A stretch of DNA of 64,000 bases from Bemisia tabaci. Its lineage: Eukaryota; Arthropoda; Insecta; Hemiptera; Aleyrodidae. Of this stretch, positions 54,687-64,000 are shown in pieces (the first letter of the stretch is position 1; the number at the start of each line of letters is the position of its first letter). The notes below the pieces were generated by a model, which was not told the origin of the DNA, ran no database searches, and saw only the letters and a list, made by a program, of their open reading frames with translations. The translations under genes were made by a program, and so were the position numbers. The stretch spans positions 70,965,345-71,029,344 of the forward strand of contig NC_092794.1 in assembly GCF_918797505.1 (NCBI RefSeq). Reading direction: 5' to 3'.

Positions 54687-55409
54687 ATGTCTCCGATAAA
54701 ACCCGGTCGTGGTGTGTGCAGAGGCCCTATCGTATCGAAAACGATGGGAAACTCGTCTTTTTTCCTGACCCCGAACGGTGAACAGCAGATAGTGATCGGT
54801 TACAGTTGTAATGAACAGTTTACTCCGATCATCAAATTTTACAATTACGCTACAGTTCAAAACATGGTCGCCCTTAAGCCGAGCGAGTGGAGAGAGCTTA
54901 CACGCTGGGACAAGGACATCGATGCGTATTTTGAGGGGGACAGCGACTTTGGGGAGACGCGCTATCTCGGGACCGTATCAAGATTTTTGAAGTTTGGTAG
55001 GATTCTGGGACGGAAAAGTCTTGTACTCGGTCAGAAAAATTCATCTCATCGTAAGTGTCCGAGAGAAATAGCGTTTCAAGAGAAGGCGTGGAAAGAATTG
55101 AAGAAACTCGCTCCATCGATTAGCGCAGTAGTGGACAAAGCTGTTGACAATCAGCAAAAATTTCAAAAACTTTTTTCCGAAACTTGTGATTTAGTATTAA
55201 GAAAATGTCAGTATTTGGACAACGCTTCAATTTCAAATTTTGTGAGCGCTTTAGACCCTGGCTCGTTTGATGTTAAGACTTTTCCGATGATGGTTTTCCC
55301 CTATGCTCTTTGCGAATTGAAAAACCAGTGTCGTCATTTAATCGTTAGGAAAGTGATGCGTATAAAGCAAGGCTTCAATTTGTCCCATCATGATCTCGAC
55401 GGTTCATAG
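54687..55409 (+). CDS. palindrome protein with PC4-like region, right-arm copy
   Basis: 240 codons from the first in-frame ATG (context CGAGCATGT). No known name is recognised. Residues about 20-82 resemble the PC4/p15 single-stranded-DNA-binding core: an initial strand region with FFLTPNGEQQIVIGYS (25-40), IIKFYNY (48-54), then VALKPSEWREL (61-71), which matches the family pattern of small residue-hydrophobic-x-x-x-x-Trp-x-x-Leu, and DKDIDAYF (75-82). The rest is Lys- and Leu-rich, probably helical (133-175), with Cys at 124, 167, 174, 209 and 215. If the reading is right, the protein binds melted DNA and could assist replication or transcription of the element. An AATAAA follows 55 bases after the stop. 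Family assignment is by pattern only. Confidence 0.78.
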   Translation: MSPIKPGRGVCRGPIVSKTMGNSSFFLTPNGEQQIVIGYSCNEQFTPIIKFYNYATVQNMVALKPSEWRELTRWDKDIDAYFEGDSDFGETRYLGTVSRFLKFGRILGRKSLVLGQKNSSHRKCPREIAFQEKAWKELKKLAPSISAVVDKAVDNQQKFQKLFSETCDLVLRKCQYLDNASISNFVSALDPGSFDVKTFPMMVFPYALCELKNQCRHLIVRKVMRIKQGFNLSHHDLDGS

Positions 55410-55464
55410 CACAGTATGAAAGTGTGTGTGCCAAATATACAATACTCATGTTCCTTTTTATATC

Positions 55465-55470
55465 AATAAA
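55465..55470 (+). promoter_or_regulatory. poly-A signal of the right-arm gene
   Basis: AATAAA within TATCAATAAATCTG, 55 bases after the stop codon, followed by TG/T-rich sequence (CTTGTTTTTTTTTC) about 30 bases on. Confidence 0.7.
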
Positions 55471-57263
55471 TCTGCTGTATGTGATAAACGAATCTCTTCT
55501 TGTTTTTTTTTCTCCCCCTCATCCGAGCTCCATCGATTCCTCTAGCCAATGCAGCCAAGGCTCATGATACTGTAACATCATTTGTCTACTGGTGTTCCCC
55601 GGGCGGGAGCAATCAAGGAACGAGAATTTGCACATCCCGTCGTGCTTCATACCCCATCAGTGTTTCACTTGTCTCAAAAAGAAAGGACAAATGACTCATT
55701 TTCCAAATTCAAAACGGATCATATCGATTTTTTTCCTATAAATTTAGATGAGGATGATGGTTGACAACTGACTAGAAACATCACCGTTTAAATAATCGAA
55801 AATTATTGATGGCTTTCACACCCGCACCAGCACCACGCGTTTAAATGAGCGGGACCGCGGGTCCTCGGCTATTGCCAAGCCGTGGGAATCAGAAATATAT
55901 TATAGAGAAGTTGATCGAGACAAGTTGAAACTTGTCGAAGGATGGCATCGCTGGGAACGGATATTTGGAGATTATCGAATGAGAGTTACCGCGAAAACCC
56001 CGTATAAGTAATGATACTTTCCAGAGTCATTCGTGATTTTTCATCAGTTATATGTATGGTGAAAGGAACTAAGTGAATGACTAGTTTGTGTGCAACATGA
56101 GTGGTTTCCGAATGACACTCAAATGAGTAGCGAGAACTGGGTGGCCTTGAATTCGAGCTCGCGTTGTCGCGCGACCGGGTCGATTGTTGAATCGTTATCG
56201 ACAGAACTCGATCGATGAATCCCTATCTCGACAATGCTTTTTATCGAACAAGGTCTTTCGATAACGAATCAACAATCGAACCGCAGACATACGCACATCA
56301 CCGCGGTATTCAAAATAATTGTCAACTTCGAATCCACATCTCCGCGATTAGAGCATTATACTTGTCGCACCTAGAGTTCGACTCATTAGCCCCTCTAGTC
56401 TCCGCTATCGATACTTAAACCCGAATTTTCTATCATCTCACGTATAGCGTGGTATAAGTTTTTTACGATCATACAACGTTGATACTGTGGTATACAACAG
56501 GGTGACGTCATAGAATGGATGCTTAGAGTGATGACACTCAATCGTATTCCCCCGGATGGATAGGCAACCCGCTACGAATTTATGGGAGAACCTCGGTCCT
56601 CCTCCTGTGTATAATTCCTAGTAGAGCGGGTAAGGTCGCTAGCTGGGTGGGGTGACGACACATAATGGATGCTTCGCATGACGTCACGTAAAATGATGCA
56701 GGTCATTGGTCAAACGTATTTACCCGAATGGTTGTACTGTGTATGATTGCTAATAGAGCAGATATCGTCACGGTAAAGGACTCATGGCACATGAAAAACC
56801 CTGTGAAGATAGGTTTTTGCAGATTTTTTGCAACGTCTGCTCCTTCAAATTTCCCGCCTAATTCACAGGCAAATTGTTGACTCTAACATATCATGCTTCG
56901 CTCGGGTGGGTAGGTAGGTAGCCCATAAGGATTAAACGGTTGTGGTTTAAAAAAGCTAATGGTAGCCCCTTCACGTTTAGGCAACCCGCAACAGTAAACA
57001 CGGATGCCATACACCGTACACTAATCAATACCCGACTCCGGGTTAAATCATATTTTCCCGCTCAATTTTACAACACTGGTGTCCTCGCAACATGAAAACA
57101 TTGTTACCATATCATATACTATAACCGTAGCAACACCCGTCATTAATTCAAATTTTCCCGCTCAATTTCTCAACGTTGGTTGGTTGGTGTCGTCACAGCA
57201 TGAAAAGACGGCTGTCATTTTATACACTAAAATACCCATCACCCGTAATTAATTCAAATTTTC
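55471..57263. other. right arm, non-coding outer half
   Basis: Mirror of 47521-49313. TGACGTCA occurs at 56503 and 56679. The 60-67-codon frames at 55582 and 56215 lack motifs. In its outer part, repeats of AAATTTTCCCGCTCAATTT begin. Confidence 0.5.
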
Positions 57264-57868
57264 CCGCTCAATTTCACAACGATAGTGACGTCATAGCATG
57301 AAAACATTGTTGACATATCATCCGCTAAAACACCCATCACCCAATCAACACCGTAAATTAATTCCGATTTTTCTGCACAATTTTACAACAGTGGTAACGA
57401 TAGGTAGGCAACCCGCAACAATTAACCAGTCGCTAGTGACGTCACACCATGGTTGGAAAATCATGCACCATACCCCACCCCTCATCCTACAATAATTCAG
57501 ATTATTCTGTACAATTTTACAACACCTCGCAACATAAAACATTGTTGACAGATCATCCACTAAAACATTCATCACCCATCCTTCATCGCGAAATAATTCG
57601 GATTTTTCTGCACAGACTGACAACGTGGGTGATAGGTAGGCAACCCGCAACAGTCGCTAGTGACGTCACACCATGGTTGGAAAATCATGCACCATACCCC
57701 ACCCCTCACCGTAAATTAATTCCGATTTTTCTGCACAATTTTACAACACTGGTAATAATCGACATTTTTCTGCACAATTTTACAACACTGGTAACGATAG
57801 GTAGGCAACCCGCAACAATTAACCAGTCGCTAGTGATGTCACACCGATTCCCTCTGGTGTCGCCTTAA
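57264..57868. repeat. outer-arm subterminal repeats, right arm
   Basis: GATAGGTAGGCAACCCGCAA starts at 57399, 57631 and 57795. TGACGTCA occurs at 57286, 57437 and 57661. CATGCACCATACCCCACCCC follows two of them. Mirror of 46916-47520. Confidence 0.8.
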
Positions 57869-57948
57869 ATGTCAAAGGTCAAGTGATGGCATATCCTCAT
57901 TTCTATACTACTAGCGCTGACAGGCGGATCGAACTTTGATGGATATTT

Positions 57949-58070
57949 GGACGTAATTCTATCAAACGGAACCATGTGTATTATGACGTGAGCCCTGTTT
58001 TGCACATATTCTTATGGGTCTCAGGGCTCATGTTTTAATGCACATAGTTCCGTTTGATAGAAATACGTTC
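57949..58070. mobile_element. 122-bp MITE, GGACGTATTTC family, 4-bp TSD
   Basis: Begins GGACGTAATTCTATCAAACG and ends CGTTTGATAGAAATACGTTC. ATTT flanks both ends (57945-57948, 58071-58074). Same short form and length as 2537-2658. It lies 30 bp outside the right end of the palindrome. Confidence 0.87.
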
Positions 58071-58074
58071 ATTT

Positions 58075-58707
58075 GTGCGAAAAATTAACCTTCACGTATG
58101 ATTATCGTTCATTCCTCAGCCGATAAGACGTGTTTCTCTGAGTCAGGTTTGATTATATTGGTCCGACTTTGGAGCTCCACGATAACCCAAAACTGATGAA
58201 CCAATCAGAGAGCAGCACAGAGCTGACAATATTCTCCCGTATACAGATACTCTGAGCAAAACGAATCAAGATTCAAACGGGCCAATTGAATTTCGATTAT
58301 TTGATCGCGATGTATCGAATGACGTAGCCAGTAAATCAGTCCGTCCCATCGATGCGCCGCGCCGCAGGGTGCCACGGTGACGCACACGCGGGGACGGGGT
58401 TACGCCACATTGGATCCGCATTGGCGATACAGCGTGCACCTTTCATGATTTCACTCGACCCCTGCCCCTCCCCGCCCGCCGACCCTTGCCGGCCTTGCCG
58501 TCAAGTTCAGTTTTCGTGATTAGGTCAAGAGCGAGATTCCAAAATTACCCGCTAGGCCGACGCGCGGCACCGCACCGAACCGCCCGGAGCGGGGTCCCCC
58601 GGGAGGGGGCCCGGTCTTACATTGAACTTGAAACTTTTATGTCTAACCTCACCGCGAAAAAGTCCGCCCGGCAACCGCGGCTCAGTTGAGCGGTCTCCAT
58701 CGGCAGA
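58075..58707. other. CpG-rich unassigned stretch
   Basis: CpG-rich from about 58340. The segment ATCGAATGACGTAGCCAGTA with AATCAGTCC (58314-58343) also occurs inverted at 60784-60812, so part is a dispersed repeat. Short frames have no motif. Confidence 0.35.
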
Positions 58708-58850
58708 TCCAGAGAATTGGCAACATGGTTTTTTCCCATTTAAACCAATGGAAATGTATCGATTCTTGGAGGGACCAGGTGTACCGTCTAGAATCGATTA
58801 TTCAACATAGGTTTAAATGGAAAAAATCCGGTGTTGCCAAATTGCTGGAG
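58708..58850. mobile_element. MITE, CCAGCAATTTGGCAACACCG family
   Basis: Left end TCCAGAGAATTGGCAACATG, right end GTGTTGCCAAATTGCTGGA. Inner arms CCATTTAAACCAATGG with ATCGATTCTTGG and TAGAATCGATTATT with GTTTAAATGG. Partner of 43920-44061. Confidence 0.78.
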
Positions 58851-58902
58851 CCGCCTCTGGCGGTCTTGCGGGTTTCGTGGCCTGTTTCATACTCTAGATA
58901 AG

Positions 58903-59157
58903 CTGTCATTCCTAAGGAAAACTGCCGTTTGAACATTCGATAGTTGCCAAATTTCTCCGAATTAATCAGGTATTTTTTAAAGGAAAGTTACTCATATTTT
59001 TCCTTGAAATTTTCAGGCATTTTACATCAAATTGCGAACAAAATTGTCTGAAACATTTGAAGCAAAACATTAAAAAATTTCCGGTAAATTCGGTTGTTAT
59101 TGAGGGCAATCTGGCAACGCCTAGAGGCTCATATGCCGTTTTTTCTAAGCACGGCAG
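58903..59157. mobile_element. MITE, CTGCCGTGCTAAGG family
   Basis: Left end CTGTCATTCCTAAGGAAAAC, right end TTTTTTCTAAGCACGGCAG. Subterminal AGTTGCCAAATTTCTCC and AATCTGGCAACGCC are inverted. 255 bp. TSD not recovered. Confidence 0.78.
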
Positions 59158-59861
59158 ATCAGTGCCACGTGACAAAGAATCATTATATATTTATTTTCAT
59201 TGGTAGCATGAAAGAGGATGCGTCATTGTTATTTAGTGATTTTATAATTTTAAAAACATTTTCAAAATGTTCAAAAAGAGTTGAAAGACAAAAAAATGCT
59301 TTAAGTTGGATTTCAATCATTTTAGGAACATTCCTTGTTTTATAAAAATATTTTTGAAGTGAATATAAAAATATTTCTTAAGCAAACAAATATCGATAGT
59401 TCACATCCATGCTTAAATTCTTTTTGCACTTTATTCTCAAACGACTTTTGAAATTAAAAGTACCTTCAAACCAGACCGAGTAAATCTCTCAACGACTGAA
59501 TCAATAATTCAGCTTTGGTCACCGTGAAAACTGCAAATGCCATCTGAGCAATTATGTTTGAAGATCGCTGCAACGAAGTAACAAAAATGATTCAGCCGCT
59601 GGAACCACCTCAGAAGCCTTATATGGACAACTTCGTCTTTTTATTTCAGCACTGCGATGATTCTGCCCTATCCCCCTTTTGTCTCCCATTGTTTGTTTGC
59701 CATAATCTTCTTCCCTAACATTTCCTCACTTTGGTCAAGATCGGGTGGCCTTCTTTTTCAGGAATTACTTCATGATCTAAGTTTCTAAATTCTTCTGATT
59801 ATGCTTTCTGACAGAGCAAGACCAGTGTGCTTCGCATCTTAGCATTGAAATCTCAATGAAT
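59158..59861. other. unassigned AT-rich stretch
   Basis: No gene or recognised repeat. Confidence 0.35.
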
Positions 59862-60022
59862 TAGTGGCGTGGCGTACTTTGCGATACATTGATTGATCAG
59901 CCTTTTAAACCTCTGGAAACGGATTAATAGAGGTGTTGCGACGAACAATTTAATAATAGATTTTTTACCATAGCTTCAAATGGGGGAAATATCGACAATT
60001 GATCATTCGCGCCTCGCTACTG
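59862..60022. mobile_element. 161-bp hAT-like MITE, CAGTGGCG family, 8-bp TSD
   Basis: Begins TAGTGGCGTGGCGTACTTTG and ends CGCGCCTCGCTACTG. CAATGAAT flanks both ends (59854-59861, 60023-60030). The interior is eroded (ATACATTGATTGATC, GGTGTTGCGACGAACA) but collinear with the family. An old copy whose TSD survives. Confidence 0.87.
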
Positions 60023-60030
60023 CAATGAAT

Positions 60031-60597
60031 AACCGTCCACGAAAAAAAGAACTCAGCAGTCTACAAACATACACACTTGACTTATCTGAGAGGATATGGA
60101 GGAGTCTTTTACGTACATTTTTGGGCAAAAAACACTGAAAAATGGTTGATGATGCGTGAATTGTTAAGAATGCGCAAACATGCGGTTTGAGCTCAGCTAT
60201 TCAGAAAACATGATTTCGAGAAATAGCGGTTTGAAATCTGTTCTTTCTTCTTGTTCCCTGCAGGTCACGAAAGTATCGCATTTCGCTGCTTAATGCCCTC
60301 TCATTTATCACAGAAATGGTCTAAACTGCTTGCAATTGATGTTTTAAGACACCAGAGATAGCACTTAGTCAAAGTCAGGACATCTGATTTTTCGACTAGA
60401 CACAATGAAAATAGCTTTGCTAAAAATTTTGCCTTTTTAGGCTGAGGTCATTCGACCAATCATTGATTCATATATTTAAATATTCTCCCTTTTTTTAAAA
60501 AAAAAATTTGGAGTTAAGATCGCATTGAAGAGTGTTTTACTTTTGACCTGACATTCAAGGTTTGTTTTCACTTGTATTTCTTAAAAGAGGCATTTAT
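60031..60597. other. unassigned stretch
   Basis: No gene or recognised repeat. Confidence 0.35.
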
Positions 60598-60746
60598 GTA
60601 TTAACCATCCGTACGAGAAAGGCAGATATAGAGCTCTCAACTGTGGCGAAAGCAGCCTGTCTTGAAGGTGCTGCCACAAAACCAAACCCTGGTCCTTCAG
60701 GCTGGGGGTTGGAGCATTAGGGTAACTCCGTAACTCCGATCCATGC
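60598..60746 (+). pseudogene. diverged 5'-end fragment of an RTE element
   Basis: Aligns by eye with 17633-17775 of the full-length RTE: GAGCTCTCAACTGTGGCGAA, AGCAGCCTGTCTTGAAGG, CCAAACCCTGGTCCTTCAGG and CTGGGGGTTGGAGCATTAGG correspond in order. Only the leader of the ORF is represented. Differences and small indels make it non-functional. Confidence 0.7.
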
Positions 60747-60942
60747 ACCACCCCGTTTCTTTGCGTTTGAGGACAATAGTAAACTGATTTAGTGGCTACG
60801 TCATTCGATATATTACTATAAATTAATCGAATTCTAATTGACTTGTCTAAATTTCGATTAGTTTTGCCGCGTTTCTTTGAAAGAGTGGTAAAATTGAAAC
60901 ATCCAATCAGAGGGTTGAATTTTTTGAGATTGAGGTGATATT
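60747..60942. repeat. left half of an older inverted repeat around the hAT-like element
   Basis: ACTGATTTAGTGGCTACGTC here is mirrored after the hAT-like element by GTTATCACTAAATCAGTCC (62549-62570), and by another copy at 58314-58343. This suggests the hAT-like element inserted into an older MITE. Confidence 0.5.
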
Positions 60943-61381
60943 CATAGGCGGTTCTACGGGGGTGCCAGTGGGTGCCGGGCACCCCCAAGCAAAAATTAAG
61001 TGCGGTTACCGGAACCGTGAAAGAGGCCTTCTTCTTCCTTCACCTCTATTTATTGCTTTTTTAACCAGTATAGAATTTAATATAAAAAGGACCAAATTAT
61101 ACTGCTTTTAAAGATTCTGCATTCGCTCACACTGACAAGGGGAGTCTACGAAGTGACATCCTGGGATTGGGTTCATTCTGCTTGTACATGAAGAAGAAAC
61201 AAATCTAAGGTTGACGTATTTTTTTTTAGCCGCCACCTCCCAACCGTTCTCGAGATATCGATTTTTAAAGTTACGATTTTTGCACCTTTCCGCGCGGAGT
61301 TCCGGCGAGTCAACTGAGCGCCGGCAAGCTGCACGAAGCGCGTTTCATATGAGCGCTGCAGACCGGCCGTTCTTAACAATA

Positions 61382-61453
61382 GCTCCGTGGCCGAGTGGTA
61401 GAGTGTTCGCCTACCGTTCCATGGATCGCGGGTTCGAATCCCGCTTTGAGCCG
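61382..61453 (+). pseudogene. tRNA-like sequence with Pol III A and B boxes (left arm)
   Basis: The A box TGGCCGAGTGG (61388-61398) and B box GGTTCGAATCC (61431-61441) match the consensus fully. The T-arm GCGGG/CCCGC pairs, and the whole resembles a tRNA-Gly-like frame (GTGGTAGAGTGTTCGCCTACC). Acceptor and anticodon stems do not pair well, so it is unlikely to be a working tRNA. A TTTT suitable for Pol III termination lies near 61490. Confidence 0.6.
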
Positions 61454-61865
61454 TAGCTTATAGGGTACGCCGCAATGCATTCACAAAAGTTTTCTTTATT
61501 TTTATCACACACCAAGGGGTCCGCCCCCTGGCCGCTACGCGGCCCAACCCCCGGGGCGAAAAGGCGCGCTTCGCGGCGAGCGAAATCATCGAAATCGACC
61601 GTTGATGGTTGCAAATTCAGAGTAAGGAAAAAGTCAGTAAGAATATAGTGTGGTGGGAAATTTTTATTTGAAACATCATTTTATCATTCAATTAAAATTA
61701 TTTACCCAGTAACCGTCAACGGTCGGTTTCGATGATTTCGCTTGCCGCGAAGCGCGCCTTTTCGCCCCGGGGGTTGGGCCGCGCAGCGGCCAGGGGGCGG
61801 ACCCCTTGGTGTGTGATAAAAATAAAGAAAACTTTTAACGCATTGCGGCGTACCATAAGAGCTGC

Positions 61866-61938
61866 GGCACGAAGTGAGATTCGATCCCGCGATCAATGGA
61901 ACGGTAGGCGAACACTCTACCACTCGGCCACGGTACTA
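61866..61938 (-). pseudogene. tRNA-like sequence with Pol III A and B boxes (right arm)
   Basis: Inverse copy of the preceding feature. The A box is perfect (CCACTCGGCCA on the plus strand, 61920-61930), while the B box is slightly mutated (GGATCGAATCT). The two point toward each other. TTTT for termination lies near 61833 on the minus strand. Confidence 0.55.
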
Positions 61939-62507
61939 CTGATAATAATGGCCGGTCTGCAGCGCTGATAGGAAACGCGCTTCGTGCAGCTTGCCGGCGC
62001 TCAGTTGACTCGCCGGAACTCCGCGCGGAAACGTGCAAAAATTGTAACTTTAAAAATCGATATCTCGAGAACGGTTGGGAGGTGGCGGCTAAAAAAAAAT
62101 ACGTCAACCTTAGATTTGTCTCTTCTTCATGTACAAGCAAAATGAACCCAATCCCAGGATGTCACTTCGTAGACTCCCCTTGTGAGTAAAAATCCCAGCA
62201 ATTAATTGAAAATGTTTTAAACAGAATTAATATTGATAGCCGTGTTTTACAAAGATTCTACTGTTTTTTATGGTAAGATTATAGTTTTGATGGGAAATTT
62301 TGCTAAAAATTTTCTACATTGAATTTATAGGTATTTAAGTAGAAAGGAAGGAGAGAAAAAGAGAAAGGATGGTAGGAAAGGGATAAAACTTGAGGGCCGA
62401 AACTTAGGCCTCCCCTGAGCGACCTTCCCCTTCGGGACCGGTCTCCGACATTTTTCACCTCTAGGCACCCCCAAACATGAGGGTCTAGAACCGCCTATGG
62501 TGATATT

Positions 62508-62934
62508 TTTGTTCATAATTGAACCAGCGAATATATCAATCTATCGAATAACGTTATCACTAAATCAGTCCACGGTGCTGAAGCTGGAGCCAGTAGGAAA
62601 TGAGGATGCCATGCTTGGTGTCGGAGCTCGTGACGTCACTAGGCGGCAGCGGTTGATGCAGGCCTGATCCACGCTGGAACTTGGAAGAATGCTCATCGAT
62701 TTTGCCTTGGCATTTGTCGGGGCTCAAGACCAGACAAAGTCTGGACGCTCAGGCCAAGTTTTGCAAAAAATCATCCTTGTCTCCGTGCATTTTACCATGG
62801 TTATGCCAATTATCTTGCCCCACTCGACAACCACAGGTGGCAGTTGCCTTGCGCCGCGACGCTCAATCTGTAGCCTTGCTGCCGCGCTGTGCAAGAATTT
62901 CTACGGAATCGATCAGTCAAATCGATCGGCTGGT
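62508..62934. other. unassigned stretch
   Basis: Contains the mirrored repeat end at 62549-62570. Two overlapping frames of about 100 codons (62681-62992) lack motifs and extend into the fold-back repeat, so they are not called. Confidence 0.35.
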
Positions 62935-63574
62935 CAATGGGCCTGTTGCATGCAAGAGATACAGCCGCGCGAATAGACTTTTTAGAGGTTAAATGACACG
63001 AAAATTACGATGCTCACATTAAAAAAGTCTGAAATACACTCCTTATTGCGCAATTTGCGTTGTCAGGAACGCGCTTTTTCAAATTTCCCGCGTCTGGGGG
63101 CAGTTTTCTAATCACCGGAAACGAGCAAACGGCAGGCTCGGTGATTTCCGGAAGATGTCGAGTCGTTGTTGTTGTTGTTGTTGTTGTTATTTTTTCCTTC
63201 AGTTTGTTCACAAACCCAACGTGATCTCTTATAGTGGTCCATATACACTTTATGCAGTAACCAAATCGATCAACTTTTAAATATCCAACGCAATCCTTCT
63301 ACATTTCATTTCACGATATCACGAGCTCCGATTTCTAGGTTATGTTGTCAGTTTTAGTTGACCGGAAATAGCCGCGAGTTGCCGTTAATTGTTTCCGTTG
63401 GAAAACTGCCCTCAGACGCGGGAAATTTGAAAAAGCGCGTTCCTGACAACGCAAATTGCGCAATAAGGAGTGTATTTCAGACTTTTTTAATGTGAGCATC
63501 GTAATTTTCGTGTCATTTAACCACTAAAAAGTCTATTTGCACGGCTGTATCTCTTGGCTGCAACAGGCCCATTG
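62935..63574. repeat. 640-bp fold-back repeat with (GTT)n in the loop
   Basis: CAATGGGCCTGTTGCATGCA at the left pairs with CTGCAACAGGCCCATTG at the right. Arms of about 178 bp (62935-63111, 63395-63574) include TTACGATGCTCACATT, CTCCTTATTGCGCAATTTGC and GCGCTTTTTCAAATTTCCCG. The loop contains (GTT)8 at 63165-63189 and unassigned sequence. No coding content. Confidence 0.85.
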
Positions 63575-64000
63575 AAAAAGAAGCTCGATTCTCACGTATA
63601 CTATGCAGCCCTTTTGACAGAGAAGTTTCATTCGGTATATAGACGCCCCCCCCCCTCCCCATGATCTAAAATCCAGCAGAGTACCCTGTGGATTCTTGAG
63701 GCTTTGCCTCAATGCCTCAAGAATCGGCAGAAGTAGAAGAGTCCGAAACTGCGGTTGTGAGCCATTGAGCAGCAATGATTCAATGGCGCCCTCTGATTGG
63801 CAGGGAGTATCTGCTAAGTTTCCGACTCTAGGTGGCGCGTAATTCGAATTGCACTCGGAGGGAGCGCGAGAGTTTCAGAACGGCGGCCCCTGTTGGGATT
63901 TTCGCGCGAAGGGGAAAAAATTGAGCAACCTCAAATCACGTTCATTGCTCATTTCTTCTGTTTCGGTTGCTTTATGAATTAAGTTGGTTTTTCTTTGATA
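63575..64000. other. unassigned stretch
   Basis: No gene. A small hairpin ATTCTTGAGGCTTTGCCTCA/ATGCCTCAAGAAT lies at 63691-63724. The last 250 bases become GC-richer but carry no motif. Confidence 0.35.

Larger units (their letters stand above)
46866..57918. mobile_element. 11,053-bp near-perfect palindrome (candidate fold-back element)
   Basis: Base x pairs with base 104784 minus x from 46866/57918 inward to 52358/52426 with no net length change. This gives arms of 5,493 bp and a 67-bp spacer. The outer ends read AGCGCTAGTAGTATAG and its inverse. I saw only a handful of differences: 47023/57761, 47569/57215, 48435/56349, and compensating homopolymer changes near 49262-49282/55502-55522. Each arm carries one intact gene. 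Flanks differ on the two sides, and no clear TSD is visible. Candidate explanations are a fold-back transposon, an integrated head-to-head dimer of a linear replicon, or an assembly inversion. Class and name are unknown. Confidence 0.85.
60943..62499. mobile_element. 1,557-bp non-autonomous hAT-like element
   Basis: Termini CATAGGCGGTTCTA and TAGAACCGCCTATG are perfect inverted repeats. The 8-bp TSD GTGATATT flanks both ends (60935-60942, 62500-62507). GGGGGTGCC and GGCACCCCC words lie just inside. The interior has long inverted arms (61135-61613 and 61711-62183) enclosing a 97-bp centre. No transposase frame is present. Confidence 0.9.

Noticed and set aside
61382..61453. functional tRNA gene
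   Set aside because: A and B boxes are perfect but acceptor and anticodon stems do not pair, so it is called tRNA-like only.

Overview
This window looks like transposon-rich, gene-poor nuclear DNA of an arthropod, probably an insect. The signs are AT-rich intergenic sequence, dense short inverted-repeat DNA transposons (MITEs) that are often nested, hAT-like elements with 8-bp target-site duplications (TSDs), an RTE-type non-LTR retrotransposon, and poly-A-signal style gene ends. I saw no bacterial operon structure and no recognisable intron-containing host gene. I cannot name the species. All MITE families here were delimited by reading the inverted termini and TSDs by eye. Only two protein-coding genes are convincing: the RTE polyprotein and a 240-residue protein present twice in a giant palindrome. 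|| Layout. 1-8.5 kb: a CpG-rich patch, pyrimidine-rich DNA, two inverted copies of a composite repeat (2395-3245 and 5572-6345), several MITEs, and GATA/GATG microsatellites. 8.8-12.7 kb: a 1,921-bp unit repeated head to tail with no visible divergence. 12.7-17.2 kb: MITEs, a minisatellite and CpG-rich stretches. 17.2-20.8 kb: a MITE split by a full-length RTE element with an intact 1035-codon ORF and a 13-bp TSD. 20.8-45.9 kb: MITEs of at least eight families, a 351-bp and a 50-bp tandem repeat, GC-rich hairpins and a few CpG-rich islands. 45.9-58.1 kb: a MITE, then an 11,053-bp near-perfect palindrome (arms of 5,493 bp, spacer of 67 bp), then another MITE. 58.1-64 kb: MITEs, a 5'-end RTE fragment, a 1,557-bp hAT-like element carrying two opposed tRNA-like Pol III promoters, and a fold-back repeat. 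|| The palindrome is the most interesting object. Each arm carries, from the axis outward, an AATCGAT-rich zone, five tandem units of about 100-124 bp, an intact gene with its own AATAAA signal, and an outer zone of repeats with TGACGTCA and a GGCAACCCGC motif. The gene product has a region that resembles the PC4/p15 single-stranded-DNA-binding fold. Possible readings are a fold-back mobile element with a cargo gene, an integrated head-to-head dimer of a linear replicon, or an assembly inversion. A few base differences between arms, and a spacer that is not symmetric, argue mildly against a trivial artefact but do not exclude it. || Many MITEs here share TATCGATA/ATCGAT words. That word is also dense at the palindrome axis, so the palindrome and the hAT-like MITEs may share sequence ancestry or binding factors.
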